Source: Allium sativum (taxonomy: Eukaryota; Streptophyta; Magnoliopsida; Asparagales; Amaryllidaceae). From it: a stretch of DNA of 64,000 nt. A model generated the notes under the pieces. It was not told the DNA's origin, made no database searches, and worked only from the letters and a program-made list of their open reading frames with translations. The stretch spans positions 35,019,159 to 35,083,158 of the forward strand of contig CM060909.1 in the NCBI GenBank assembly GCA_030737875.1, written 5' to 3'. Below, piece after piece: positions 13,198 through 24,357 of this stretch. The translations under genes and the position numbers were made by a program. The first letter of the stretch is position 1, and every line of letters starts with the position of its first letter.

Positions 13198-14270
13198 AAA
13201 ATAATTTCGTCCTCGAAATTGTTAAGGTAGGAAAAAGGGTACAAATCTATTACTTTTCAAACTCCATTTATGTTGAAACTCACCTCTTCATATTTCAACA
13301 AATTAGCTCCAACCAAAACTTTTGGTCTTCACACATTTGATTCGAATGATCGACGATCAATCCATTTATATCAAATCTATATTCTATTAAACCAATTCAA
13401 ATTGATTTTAATCAATTCATTCACTTCGACCCATTTAACTTGTTCAAGTTAAATTTCAATTCCAGAATTCCAATCCCTGGGTTTTCTATTTCAAATCCTT
13501 TTTGAAATCACATATATTTATAACTAATTCAAATTCAAAACATTTGAATTTTCAATCTACTTGTTTTCTTTCAAAACAAATTTCCATCAAAAACTTTCTA
13601 AGGTAGCAATCCATCACTTAGAAACTCGGAAATGAACACTGATGATGTTGCAATCATCATCAGAATTATTTCCCAGCGACTGAAGTGAGTTCAGTGCTTT
13701 ATCATTTCAAAATCCATCTAAAATGATTTTCTTTCAAATCCTTTTAAAACAAATCTATATTCAATATATTTTGAAAAAAATATTTTTCAATTTCCCAGGA
13801 TTTTGAATTCTTAATTCTGGTTTGAATTAGATTTTAATTCATCTCATTTGTATATTTAATTCCTATACAAATTCTATTTGGTTATAAATAACCATTCTAA
13901 GTTTATAATCTCATTGATTATAAAATCAACATCAACACATCCATATAATATAACAATTTCAAAAAAAATTATTCTTTCTATATCAAAAATAGAATTTTGG
14001 GTAAAATTATTTCATTTACCCACTTTAAAACAATATCATGTCGTATTTTCTGTTTAAGTGTTTAGAAATCCCTATCGACTTCGTGGCGTCCCACGATTCG
14101 ACCAGAATTCATAAACCACTCAACAGACTAGCCAACACAATATAAAACAACTTTTATATCAACTAACAAATACGCTCTCTCGTATATATATACTTAACTC
14201 ATTCTAGGGTACTACTGACCCTATCTCTAATGAGCACATGCCACACAAGCCTAGGTATTCGCTCAACCTC
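13198..14270 (-). other. Internal non-coding domain of the LARD-like element
   Basis: About 1.07 kb of AT-rich sequence lies between PPT and PBS. No open frame resembles gag, protease, reverse transcriptase or integrase. Near the PBS side it carries a more mixed-composition stretch (about 14040-14110) that could be a packaging signal; that is inference. Such an element depends entirely on proteins made elsewhere. Confidence 0.8.
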
Positions 14271-14282
14271 GCTCTGATACCA
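14271..14282 (-). promoter_or_regulatory. tRNA primer-binding site of the LARD-like element
   Basis: On the minus strand TGGTATCAGAGC follows the LTR end by two bases (GG). This is the standard initiator-methionine tRNA complement used by most plant LTR retrotransposons. It fixes the element's orientation as minus. Confidence 0.93.
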
Positions 14283-14284
14283 CC

Positions 14285-17200
14285 TGAAACGTCCCGCAAA
14301 TCCGTGCTATCTGAATTGACTAAATACAACACACGTCCAACCCAAATAACACAGAAATACGACTCATTATTAGAAAGAAGTTAGAGGATGAGAAATAGAA
14401 AGAAAGAAATATTAGAATAGAAGAAAAACGAAGATCACAACTCACAGCGGAACGAATAAAATATATTATATAACATAACTTTGGGAATACAAATCTGTTT
14501 TGTATATATATACATACCATCATCAGAGTATACATAACATTTGATTCAGCGGAAGTAACTCTAAATAACTAACGTTGAAGCCTCCAGCTTCAAGCTCCTC
14601 CAAGTGTATCTGTAAAAGCCTGAAACACTTGACTGCCCGTACAAATTTGGGCACCCAAGAGTTTAGGAAAAACAAAACAAAATAAACTCTGGGTCAGTCA
14701 TGGGACTGGTGTGAGTAAACTCCAACCACTTGTTTAACTTTCAAAACTCTTTTCAAAAGAAAAGATAATAGTAAGACCAGCCCACACATAAACACAGACG
14801 GTTTTTACCTTACTATAACCCAAAACACTTTGATATCAAATCCAGTGATATTATAGTAATGTCTACATCAAATAAATAACCAAATAGTAGAACGCTTGCA
14901 TCTCACGCTCCACATATATAGTATAAAATCAAAAACCGCATGGCGCTTATTGGAGATTGGATTTCCAATAGGACAAGGTATGGAACCACCTTCCGATGAT
15001 GTATCTCTAGAGGAGAATACACTGGGTTCAACAAGAACATCTTGCAACCTGGCCCACACATGACCGACCACTCATTTCGCTTGAGTGTATCGAATGTATA
15101 TCACCAACGGTTGGACTCAAACCACCGTTTCCCGAATGGGCAGAATCGATAGATTTAGAAACAAAAGGATTTTCTCTAGATAGGTGATTATACACCCTAA
15201 TGGGTGCGACCCACATAGCCATGCTGCCTGCCCGATTTTTGTCCTTTCCCGGTTGTTGAGGCCTGAGGCTACGCATACTTACCATTCATTGATGACACAA
15301 TCACTTTGAATGCCACATTGTCAGATCCGTTAATCACTAGTTGAGTTTGCACAAATATTCTGGATATTATGCTAAGGGATAAATCCGTTGCAACCATATA
15401 CATTCATACAGACCAACCCATTTGATCATTGGAAATACTCTGTCAGACATTCGTCCATTTACGTTCGTTCTGGGATTGAACGAAACCGAAGGCACCATTT
15501 CTATTAATAGAAAAAGCCCTTGCACTTCACTCCGTCTTCAATATATTCAGCATACTTGGTTCGCAACGCTTATGCCAATACGGAGTGGTTCTTCGGATAA
15601 TAATCCAACCGGTCTCTCCATATTGACAACGATGGTCAAAACTTCGATAGTCTGTGATTTAACTATCGAATAAAAACAAGTGTTCAATCAACATATCAAA
15701 CAAATCACTGGGCTCTTTAACTAATATTTCATTAATTAAATCTCTTCTCTATTTCCTCAATCAATATTTGTTAACCCAATATTTCAATAATCATCTCGGC
15801 CTCTTATGTCATTTGGAAAACGTTTCCAAATATTAACTTCTTTTATTTTCTATATATTAGAAAAATCTCTATTTGCAATTGGAAACAATTCTAATCATTT
15901 ATCTCTATCCCTTTTTGTTTGCAATATTCGATTTTTATATTCACTTTACTATCGAATTCAATACGTCGATATAATGATTTCAAATTTCAAAATATCTTAA
16001 AAATATTCTAACTCCTTAAATTTCCGGAAAATTTCGCCATAACCTCTCCTGTATCGGGAGCATCGGGAAATTTCAAATAGCTTCCCGGTATCTTCCTCAA
16101 TCAAAAAGAAAAAGGAAAAGCCAAGCGGCTTGCCGATACGGCGCATAAATCTCATATATGAATTAAACATGTACCTTTTTGTCGAGCACATAAATTTAAA
16201 TCTTCATATATTCCATCCCATATCTGTTTAACACCTGTTCACCTATTTCCAATTCAATTCAACTCAATCTATTTGTTTGAATTCAAATTTGAATTGTTTG
16301 AATTTGGTTCCGCTCAATTATTCTTTAATTAGCCCTTTTGCCTATTTCACTTCTTTGTTTGAACATAACATGTTCAAACAAAATATTTAACTCGTTCCTA
16401 GCCAAATTGAATTTCAATTTTCAATTCTAGTTTCCTTTTCCATTTGAATATAAATTTCAAATCGAATTTACTTATTCAAATCACAATATCCATTCAAAAC
16501 TCATTAACTAATTTTTTATTCAATTTAGTTAATTCTATTCAATAAATCAAAATTTGGTTTCTGTTTCAAAAATCATATTCATTTACACAACTTGAATTCG
16601 CATATATTTTACAACTCAACTCTGAAATTTTCTAAATAGAACTTCGGATTTTACCTGCTTAAAATCCTTTCATAAAATTAAATAAACTATTATGGTTTTA
16701 AAACGCTTATGGCGCTGCTTTTCTGAAAATTTGATTTTGACATAACTCAAAATCTATACGACTAAATTCAGATTTTTCTCCTTCATTAGAAAACTATTAT
16801 CAAATCGGTCCTGACGTTTCTTGTTTCAAAGAATTTCGACTTCAATTGGGTTCTGTATATTCAATTGAAGTTCGAATCGCCAATTTACGAACTGCAGCGC
16901 TGCGGCGAGTTCGTTTTAATTATATTTATAAATATAAACTTTTTAAACTTCGTTTATATAAATTCAACTCCATTATGATATATTTAAAAATATATCAAAC
17001 CATTTTTTCAACTCAACAAATATTTCTGATCTTCTATTTCATTTATATTTGAAGTCTATATTCAAATTACAATTCGATTCTAATTCAAATTCTATATTCA
17101 AATTCTATTTCAAATTCTATTTCAACTATTTGAATTCAAATTCCATTTTTAATCTATTGAACTTCAAATATTTAAACTCCATTTCTACTTGAACTTCAAA

Positions 17201-20200
17201 TACCACATTTATATTCCTTTGAATCCAAATATCATCTTTCAAATCTCTTTGAATCCCTCTTATTCAAATTCTTTCTAATTAAACTCCATTTGAGTTTTGT
17301 TTGACTCCTTATATTTAACACCATTTGAATTCTATTTAAATTCTTATATTTAAATCCTTTTTATTAAAACCCATTATTTAAATCCCATTTGAATTTTCCT
17401 TATTTCAAATCCATTTGAACTCCTTTAAATTCAAATTCCATTTCAAAATTTATTTGGATTTCCTATTTTGAAATCCTATTCCACTTCTTACTTTGAAATC
17501 CTATTTTCAAAGTTTATTTCAAATTCTATTTTGAAATCTCATATTCAAATTTCTACTTGAATTTCTATATTCAATTCCATGTTCAAATTCAACACTTGAA
17601 TTTCTATTTCAAATCTCAATTCAAATTTCATATTTGAATTCCATTTCAAATCTCTATTCAAATTTCATATTTGAATTCTTCTTTGAAATACTATATTTCA
17701 AATTTCATTTAATTCTTCTTTGAAATTCTATATTTCAAATTCTATTTTGAAATTCTACATTCAAATCTCTCTTTGAATTTCTTTATTCGAATTCCTTTGA
17801 ATTCAAATCTTATTTTAATTTCTTGAATTCAAATTCTATCTTCCCTTCTAATTTCGTCTATTCAAATTCTATTTGAACTTCTATTTGAATTTCTAATATT
17901 CAATCTCCTTTTAAAATTCAAATATTTAAACTCCTTTTAAAATTCAAATGTTATACTCAAATTTTAATTGAATTATATATTTAAAAATTTCCTTTCACAT
18001 CCTGTTTTGAAATTTCATCTCGAATTTCAATTTCACGCTTATATTTCTATTTCTGAATTATCAAATGATAATTCTTTTTACCTCATTTATAACTTCGTTA
18101 TAAAAGAATTATTTATAAACTTCGTTCAAAAAGAAACTACTTGTTTTAATTTCCAAGAACAAGTTTATGTTTAATTTCCATTTACAATTCAAATTCTATT
18201 TAAAAATAGAAATTTTCCTTTTTAAATCGCCAATATCCTTTTTACGATATTTTAAAATATCATTACTTAAGCCCAGTGATATTTAAACACACAAGGCAAC
18301 GAATTATTTATTTTTCTAACACATCATATATAATAATATATATATGCAAACAAATAAACAAACAGATAATATATTTTTGAGGAATCCAGTTGGATTCCTC
18401 CAACCTGTTTTCCTGCATCCACAGATGTTAGCACATAAATAATACCAATTCTGCTTCGTGGCAGAATATCGCGGTATAGAAGGTCATCCACTAATCATAG
18501 CGTGGGGCGTATAGGGTAATCATCCGCTATGAAACTGCGGGCATCCGCTAATGAGACTGCGGGAATCCAACAAATCAATCAACCCAATATATATATATAT
18601 AGCCTAAATAACTAATATATATAAAACAACCAGAAAAATCCAAGCAAGCAACAACAATTATTTTTAATGAAATAAAAATAATTCTAAAGGTGAGTGAGAT
18701 TTACTCACCGTGATTTTATTTGATTATCTTCGTTTTATCTGATTTTAAACAAATGTTTAAAATCAAATAAAATCCCATTTAGCTCCAAAACTTCCCAAAC
18801 TTGTCCCATAGCATAGCCTATATCATACGAATTCAAACCGCTTGACTTTGCTCGAATCTGATTATGTATGATGGACATAAAGTTTTTGACAAGTTTAAAT
18901 ATATAATTAACATTCCTCAGTAATTTAAATTAATTAAATTCTTACCTTATAATTCATTGTTGTATTTACCATTCCCAAAGAAACAAATCCAACTCTTGAA
19001 ACCTACAGCAGATTTCCGAGCAGTTGTCACACTACCATATAACCTCAACATCACTTGCTCCAGTCAATACTACTCCACCGAGCCCACACTCGAATCACCA
19101 TAGTTTCCTTTCCATCCAGTTGAATTGAGTAAACTGTTCTCAATAACCCAAAAAAACATACCACCGAATGATTTCACTAGCAGTTCAAACCTCATCAGCC
19201 TACGGATATCCCTCCTCATCAATATAGCAACGCTGCTTTCATCACCTACCAGTTCAACTCCTCATCACTGATTAACTTTCCATCGCAACCTCACAGCCCC
19301 CCAATAAAGTACGGACACCCTCAAACACAACCTCGAGCTTCCCTGACAACTCACCCAGTTAAACGGTTCGTCACCACCAGACTCGAGATGATGAATAAGC
19401 TGACCTCGAGGTCCTCCATCGCAGCAGATTTCGTTCGTCGCCCTAGTTTCCAGTTCGGATTTTGAAGACCGAAGGCGAGCGTCGCACCCTTAAATCGATC
19501 GATGTACGAGCTCCAGTGAATATTACGATTTCGATCCAAACCCCTTTTTTTTTTCTCTGCTTGATGAAATCGGTTTGCAGAAGGAAGAACGAGGGGCAGA
19601 AATGAAATGAGTGGGTTTGGTAATGACCCTTAAACGAGTGCGATGGATGAATTTATAGATTTGAGAGCAGACAAAATGTACAACTCCATTAATCCTGTGT
19701 TTCTTAGCTTTTCAAAGGCAGACAAATTTTACAGCTCAAGAAGGAAAGAGATGGGCTGCGTGATTAAGTTTTTAGGATGGCGCTACTTAAACATAGGTCG
19801 GCTGATGGATGTAACTTTTATTTGATTTGATTTTTGTTATATATAATATTTTCAAATATCTCGTGTCCTTAATTTGCAAACCCAAATCGGTATTTAACCG
19901 TAACGACTGACGTTTCTAGCCTTATCTGATATTCCAAACACAACGGCACAGATAATGGAATTTAATTCGTCTGTATAGAAGAAATAATAATTCAAATTAA
20001 TAACTTAAATTAAATTCGATTTGAAATATAAATTGATTTCAAACAACTAAATTTATCGATAACAATCTATTATTATCGATCTGTTCGATATTAAATCATA
20101 TAATGATTTTTAAACTGAAAAATTCCATAATAAAAATCCATTTATTTTTGAATCAATATTTAAAACTATATTAAATATTTAAAATTAATCGACGAAAAAT

Positions 20201-20213
20201 CTGGGTCGTTACA
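14285..20213 (-). repeat. 5' LTR of the LARD-like element (5929 bp)
   Basis: Nearly identical partner of 7254-13184, offset 7031 bp. It begins TGAAACGTCCCGC directly after the PBS spacer and ends GTCGTTACA directly before the right GGATG target duplication. Differences seen by eye include positions near 14764, 14795, 14967, 15721, 15892, 16047, 16157, 16245 and 18335, plus the T-run near 19545. Confidence 0.93.
16261..17981. repeat. TTCAAAT/ATTTGAA-rich low-complexity tract in the right LTR
   Basis: Copy of the tract at about 9230-10950. No differences are seen between the two by eye, although such simple sequence would be expected to drift fast. This agrees with very recent transposition. 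Confidence 0.85.
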
Positions 20214-20218
20214 GGATG

Positions 20219-21248
20219 TACACGAAGGTGAGTGTGGTGACCACACTGGGGGAAACTCTGGCAAAAAAGATTCTCAAAAATGGTTTCTTTTAGCCCACAC
20301 TCGATCAAGAGACTACAGACTATGCCCGCAAGTGCGACAAATTCTAGAGGTTTCCCAAGTTCCCAAGAGCCCCGCCTACTGAGCTAACACAAATGGCCAG
20401 TCCTTGGCCATTTTCCATGTGGGGGATAGACATCATCGGAACTCTTTTGATCGCTAGAGGCAATACCAGTTATGTCATCATCGCAGTTGATTACTTCACC
20501 AAATGGGCAGAGGCCAAAGCCCTCGCTAGAATCTCTACCAAGAAGGTGATCAACTTCGTCGTCCACAAAATCATCACCCAATATGGAGTCCCCTAAGTTA
20601 TCATCTCGGACAGTGGGACCTAGCTCGAGTGCGCTGAGTTCAAAGCCTTCTGCCGGCGACACAAGATCAACAAGAGATTCTCAGTACTGGCTCATCCTCA
20701 AGCCAATGGAAAGGTCTAGGTTGTCAATAAAGTGATTAAATCCATCATCAAGAAGCATCTGGAAAAAGGCGGGGGCTTATGGGTAGATGAGCTCCCTCTG
20801 GCCCTATGGGCCTACCACACCACCCATAAGTCAACAACTAGTCATACTCCTTTCGCTCTCGCATATGGATCTGAACCCGTCATTCCCAATAGGCTCAAGG
20901 TAAAATCTCATTGAGTCACTTACTATAATCCGAAGACCAACTAAGATCTCCTCTCGGAGTCACTCGACCTACTTGAAGAGAAAAGAGATAAGGTTGAACT
21001 CAGAGTCGCAGCTTAGTGCCAACGAGTTACCCGATACTTCAACTCCAAAGTCCATCCTAGACTTCAACATCGGCGAGCTAGTCCTAAAATGGATCCTTCC
21101 CACATCGGTTGTTTTCAGCCCTCGCTGGGGAGGTCCGTATGTCGTACAACGGAGGCTTGGAGATGGAACCTTCAAGCTAACGACCGTTGATGGCGCCGAA
21201 CTCCCTAGATCATGGAATACTGAACACCTTTGCCGCTACTTCACATAA
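20219..21248 (+). pseudogene. Gypsy integrase, decayed (Tat element)
   Basis: This continues the reading interrupted at 7253. The zinc finger is HEGECGDHTGG followed by YARKCDKF. The catalytic core follows: MWGIDIIGTL (first Asp), VIAVDYFTKWAEAKAL, VIISDSGT (second Asp) and AHPQANGKV. The codon after KV, normally the catalytic Glu, is TAG. Then comes LPLALWAYHTTHKSTTSHTP. The C-terminal segment, partly in a shifted frame, reads VVFSPRWGGPYVV, and the end is LPRSWNTEHLCRYFT followed by a stop, as in Tat-type polyproteins. Several stops replace CAA or CAG glutamine codons (for example YGVP-stop). No chromodomain is present, consistent with a non-chromovirus. Confidence 0.9.
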
Positions 21249-22299
21249 CTTAGTGTATAGATTTACCATTTTCCAACAATGTTTTATTTTCCTTAAATTC
21301 AAGGCATTGTAAAGAAAAGGCCGTTACTACCAAAGTTACTAGTAAAAATAGTTTTTTTTTTAGTTCCATATGTTCTGGATATGTTTACTTTCTATGTCGT
21401 ATGTTTGAGCAACCATTACAAAAACTTGCATACACGAACACACAACACTGGATCATCGCCTCGGAGATGGAGGCCAGTCCCACCACTCGAGTCTTGAATC
21501 AACGATGAGACCGAGTATAAATAACACCACTCGAGTCTCGAATCAATGAAGAGACTGAGTATAAATAACACCACTCGAGTCTTGAATCAATGACAAGACC
21601 GAGTATAAATAACACCACTCAAGTATCGAATCAACGATGAGACCGAGTATAAATAACTCCGTTCCCAAGTCACTGGATTTGGGGGTAGCCTATCAGCCGA
21701 ATAAGTGAGACATCGACCACTTGTTATATTCCATCCGACCCGAGGTTTCCGGATTCGGGCAACATTTGGCGAACAATCGACGCTTTCGATCTCTAATCCG
21801 AACAAGACGACGGGAGAGTCTAAAGGATGAATCAACGACATCCATGCCTTCTAACGGCTTGGGACCAACGGCCTCCGGGGGGGTCCCAAGAGAGAAGACA
21901 CCAAACCTAGGCTTCACACGACTCAGGAATCCCGACCAACGTAAACCCCGAGAGCAGAGTCGTCACTCACAACCTTCGCACGACTCATGGATATGAGAAG
22001 AGAAGCCATAAATTATGTTTGCTTAAGTGTATCAACAAGTATGTTTATGCAAGTAGAAGAAAATGAAAAGCATAGACGGACATTCGAACACTTAACACGA
22101 AATGTGATGTAAGAAAAGTCAACTAACACTTTCATTCACAAACCAAAGGCAAACTACATCTATCTTTCTCTTTCAAATGACGTGAGGTACATGAAAACCA
22201 CACCACGCCTCCAAAAGCGAGGGTCATACTCATGTATCCTATCGGCCTACACAACCAAAAAAAATTCATATAACAATTACTTGGGAAGTTCACCCTCTT
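21249..22299. other. Non-coding region between pol and the antisense gene of the Tat element
   Basis: About 1 kb without a credible gene. It contains 44-bp tandem repeats (21483-21658) and a GC-richer block (about 21690-21990) whose open frames match nothing I know. It would hold the 3' ends of both the sense pol transcript and the converging antisense transcript. Confidence 0.6.
21483..21658. repeat. 44-bp tandem repeat, four copies
   Basis: Four adjacent copies of a unit starting CCACTCGAGTCTTGAATCAA and ending GAGTATAAATAACA (21483, 21527, 21571, 21615), each differing by a few bases. Tandem repeats downstream of pol are common in Tat/Ogre-type elements and can seed satellites. Confidence 0.9.
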
Positions 22300-22919
22300 C
22301 CACATCATCCTTCACTTCCTCTTTCTCTTTCTCCTGCTGCTTCTTTTTCTTGCCCGAGTTTCAACTTGACGGGTCATCACCCTTCCTCCTCCTCTTCTTC
22401 TTCTTCTTAGAGTTTCTCCTTTCTTTCTCTTTCCTCCCCTTGGATGGAGAAGAAGACCAGAGAGTCGCTAGGGGAATATCTTCGTCTTTGTCATCGCTGC
22501 TCAAAATCTCTGGAGAGCACAAGTATTGCAGGCGTGCCCTCCCCAATCTTCTTTCCAGCCTTCGTGACGACTTTCTAGTGACCTGCCATACCCGCCTCAA
22601 GATTCTTGATCTGCTCCTCCTGTAGCTTCTTGAATGTCTCTTCAGCCCTTCTCTTAGCAGCATCGACATCGACCTTTTTCTTTATCTCCTCCTGCGCTAT
22701 GGCTCCATCTTCCTTATCTTCCTGAACCTTAGCCGCTGCCTCCGTTTTAGACTTCTTCCTGACTTCTACCATTGATGTCTGCCTTGCCAGTTCATCTACC
22801 ACATTCTTTTTCTTCTGTTCCTCAGCCTTGACGCGTAGCTTATCCTGCTGCTCCTCAAATAGGTTGTGCATCGTATGCTCTCTCGCCTCGGCCACCTCAT
22901 CCACCTGACCCTCATGTCC
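22300..22919 (-). pseudogene. Antisense gene of the Tat element, C-terminal part
   Basis: Minus-strand coding sequence for a long charged coiled coil (EEQQDKLRVKAEEQKKKNV, then AKRRAEETFKKLQEEQIKNL), followed after a stop and frame changes by very acidic and lysine-rich stretches. It is the far end of the gene starting near 37185. Antisense genes between pol and the 3' LTR are known in Tat-lineage elements such as Grande; their function is not established. The MITE at 22920-23676 separates this part from the next. Confidence 0.6.
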
Positions 22920-23676
22920 ACTATTTTAAATCTTGCAAATATCGCTCGAGATCTCCTTCGAGATCTCGTTTTGGAATCCTTCCGAAATGAAACAACAAAT
23001 ATCACTCTAAATCTCCTTTCGAATATATCGCCCGAGATATTACAATATCGAACGATACATCGACCGAGACGAAATACTGGAATATCGTCTGAGTTCTTAG
23101 TTTTTTGGTTAAAATTTAAATCTGTGCCTGAACTAGAACAATAATTAGAAAACTCAAATCTAGCCAGCATAATCTTTTGTTATTTTACATTTTGCATGTT
23201 AAATGACCATATTGTATGTTCATATATGCTCTACAATACTTATGATTTTCATGTTCGTCTTTTTTACGTGCATGTTATTTATAAAATTATGTATTTTATG
23301 GTCTACTTATGCTGAACTTTTAATGTTTTGGATCCTTTTAATGTTTTATGTCTAACAATATTTCTGTCTTAAGCATATTAGGATTTAGAGTATGAATGAT
23401 CTTTCACAGAATAAAGAATAATAAAGTTATTTTGCAATTCAATTTTAAGTCACTATGTTTTTAATTGCATTCATAAAAATCATTTTGTAAAAATACCATT
23501 TTTTTAACATATCATGTACTCAGAGATTGTTCCGATACGAACTTTTAGACCCGAGATGGAAATCAGAGACGAACCCCCGAGTTAGACTCGTCTTGTCCGA
23601 GATCCCCCCGATATGAGATCAAATCTATAAAATCCCCGAGACGAAATGCGACCAATATCTGAGATTTAAAACATTT
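22920..23676. mobile_element. Mutator-like MITE (757 bp)
   Basis: Inserted in the antisense coiled-coil gene. It is flanked by imperfect 9-bp duplications CTCATGTCC (22911-22919) and CTCATGCAC (23677-23685); a 9-bp duplication is the Mutator hallmark. The ends are inverted repeats sharing TTTTAAATCT and then ATAT. Both ends are rich in CGAGATCTC / CCGAGACGAAAT words, and the centre is AT-rich and non-coding. Too short to encode a transposase, it would need one in trans. Confidence 0.65.
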
Positions 23677-24357
23677 CTCATGCACATCTCTTCCTATCGT
23701 AGACCTAAAAAATCTAGATCATCCTCAGACAGTGTGATCTCCATACCACCTCCTTCACCCGGCTGCTCCCCAAAACCTTCCACTCTTGTTCCGGGCTGCC
23801 CAAATTTTGTCAGGTCTAAGCTCATTGTCAATTCTGCTCCGGAGGGACCTTCACGACCCAGGAAAAGGTTTATTAGCCTTCTTTATCTCCATGTAGCCCT
23901 ACTCCTAAGCACTCGTGAGAATACGACTTTACCTACCGACACCTGGAGCGTAGTCGATGCAGACATAGTGCTTCCACCTGCTGGTGGAGGGAAGCTTCCC
24001 AGATCTAGCTCTGGTTGATCAGGGTTATACTCGGCTTCGGCAGAGGCTGGAACTTGGGGACCACCTATAGAGACAAATGGCATGGCTTGTTGTTGCGATG
24101 AACTAACTCCAATAAACTCGTAGGCCACTACCAAGTTATCAGTGGATACCATCTTCCCCTTCGCAACAGCAAGCTCTGCCTCTCTTGCCTTCTCGGCATC
24201 TTCTCTCAATAAATGCCTTCCCTCTTACAGCACTAAGCGCTCATTCTCGGTTAAATGAGAGAACATAAAATCTATCTCATCGATAGCATCCACCTCATGC
24301 AACTCTACCTTAAACTCCAACAATCTGTCCCACACTTGAGCCAATGTCTGGGGATAG
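23677..24357 (-). pseudogene. Antisense gene of the Tat element, middle part (2)
   Basis: On the minus strand this reads VWDRLLEFKVELHEVDAIDE, a stop, then LREDAEKAREAELAVAKGKM, then a Pro/Ser/Gln-rich linker (GVSSSQQQAMPF; PDQPELDLGSFPPPAGG). It is the downstream continuation of 30871-32095 across the solo-LTR insertion. A coiled-coil to low-complexity transition is visible. Stops and the flanking insertions make it non-functional. Confidence 0.6.

Larger units (their letters stand above)
7254..20213 (-). mobile_element. LARD-like non-autonomous LTR retrotransposon (Tekay-derived)
   Basis: The element is bounded by a perfect 5-bp target duplication GGATG (7249-7253 and 20214-20218). It consists of two LTRs of 5931 and 5929 bp and an internal region of only 1100 bp. 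The primer-binding site (14271-14282) and polypurine tract (13185-13197) show it reads on the minus strand, so the LTR at 14285-20213 is the 5' LTR. No gag or pol is detectable in any frame. LTR ends (TGTAACGACCC...GACGTTTCA on the minus strand) and the pre-PPT tail resemble the Tekay element at 59322-64000. It is therefore probably a large retrotransposon derivative moved in trans by Tekay-type proteins. It interrupts integrase of the older Tat element. Confidence 0.9.

Noticed and set aside
7289..13452. Open frames of 60-85 codons inside the LARD LTRs, such as 7997-8254 (minus) and 8391-8642 (plus)
   Set aside because: They are duplicated unchanged in the second LTR only because the LTRs are near-identical, match no protein family I know, and overlap on both strands.
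14271..14282. A tRNA-like signal
   Set aside because: Only 12 bases complementary to the tRNA-Met 3' end are present. It is a primer-binding site, not a tRNA gene. The same applies to 33353-33364.
21483..21658. Regular direct repeats resembling a CRISPR array
   Set aside because: The repeats are directly adjacent with no unique spacers and lie in a plant retrotransposon; they are ordinary tandem repeats.
22182..22625. Plus-strand 147-codon frame rich in Ser and Phe
   Set aside because: It is the complement of the lysine- and glutamate-rich coiled-coil gene on the minus strand.
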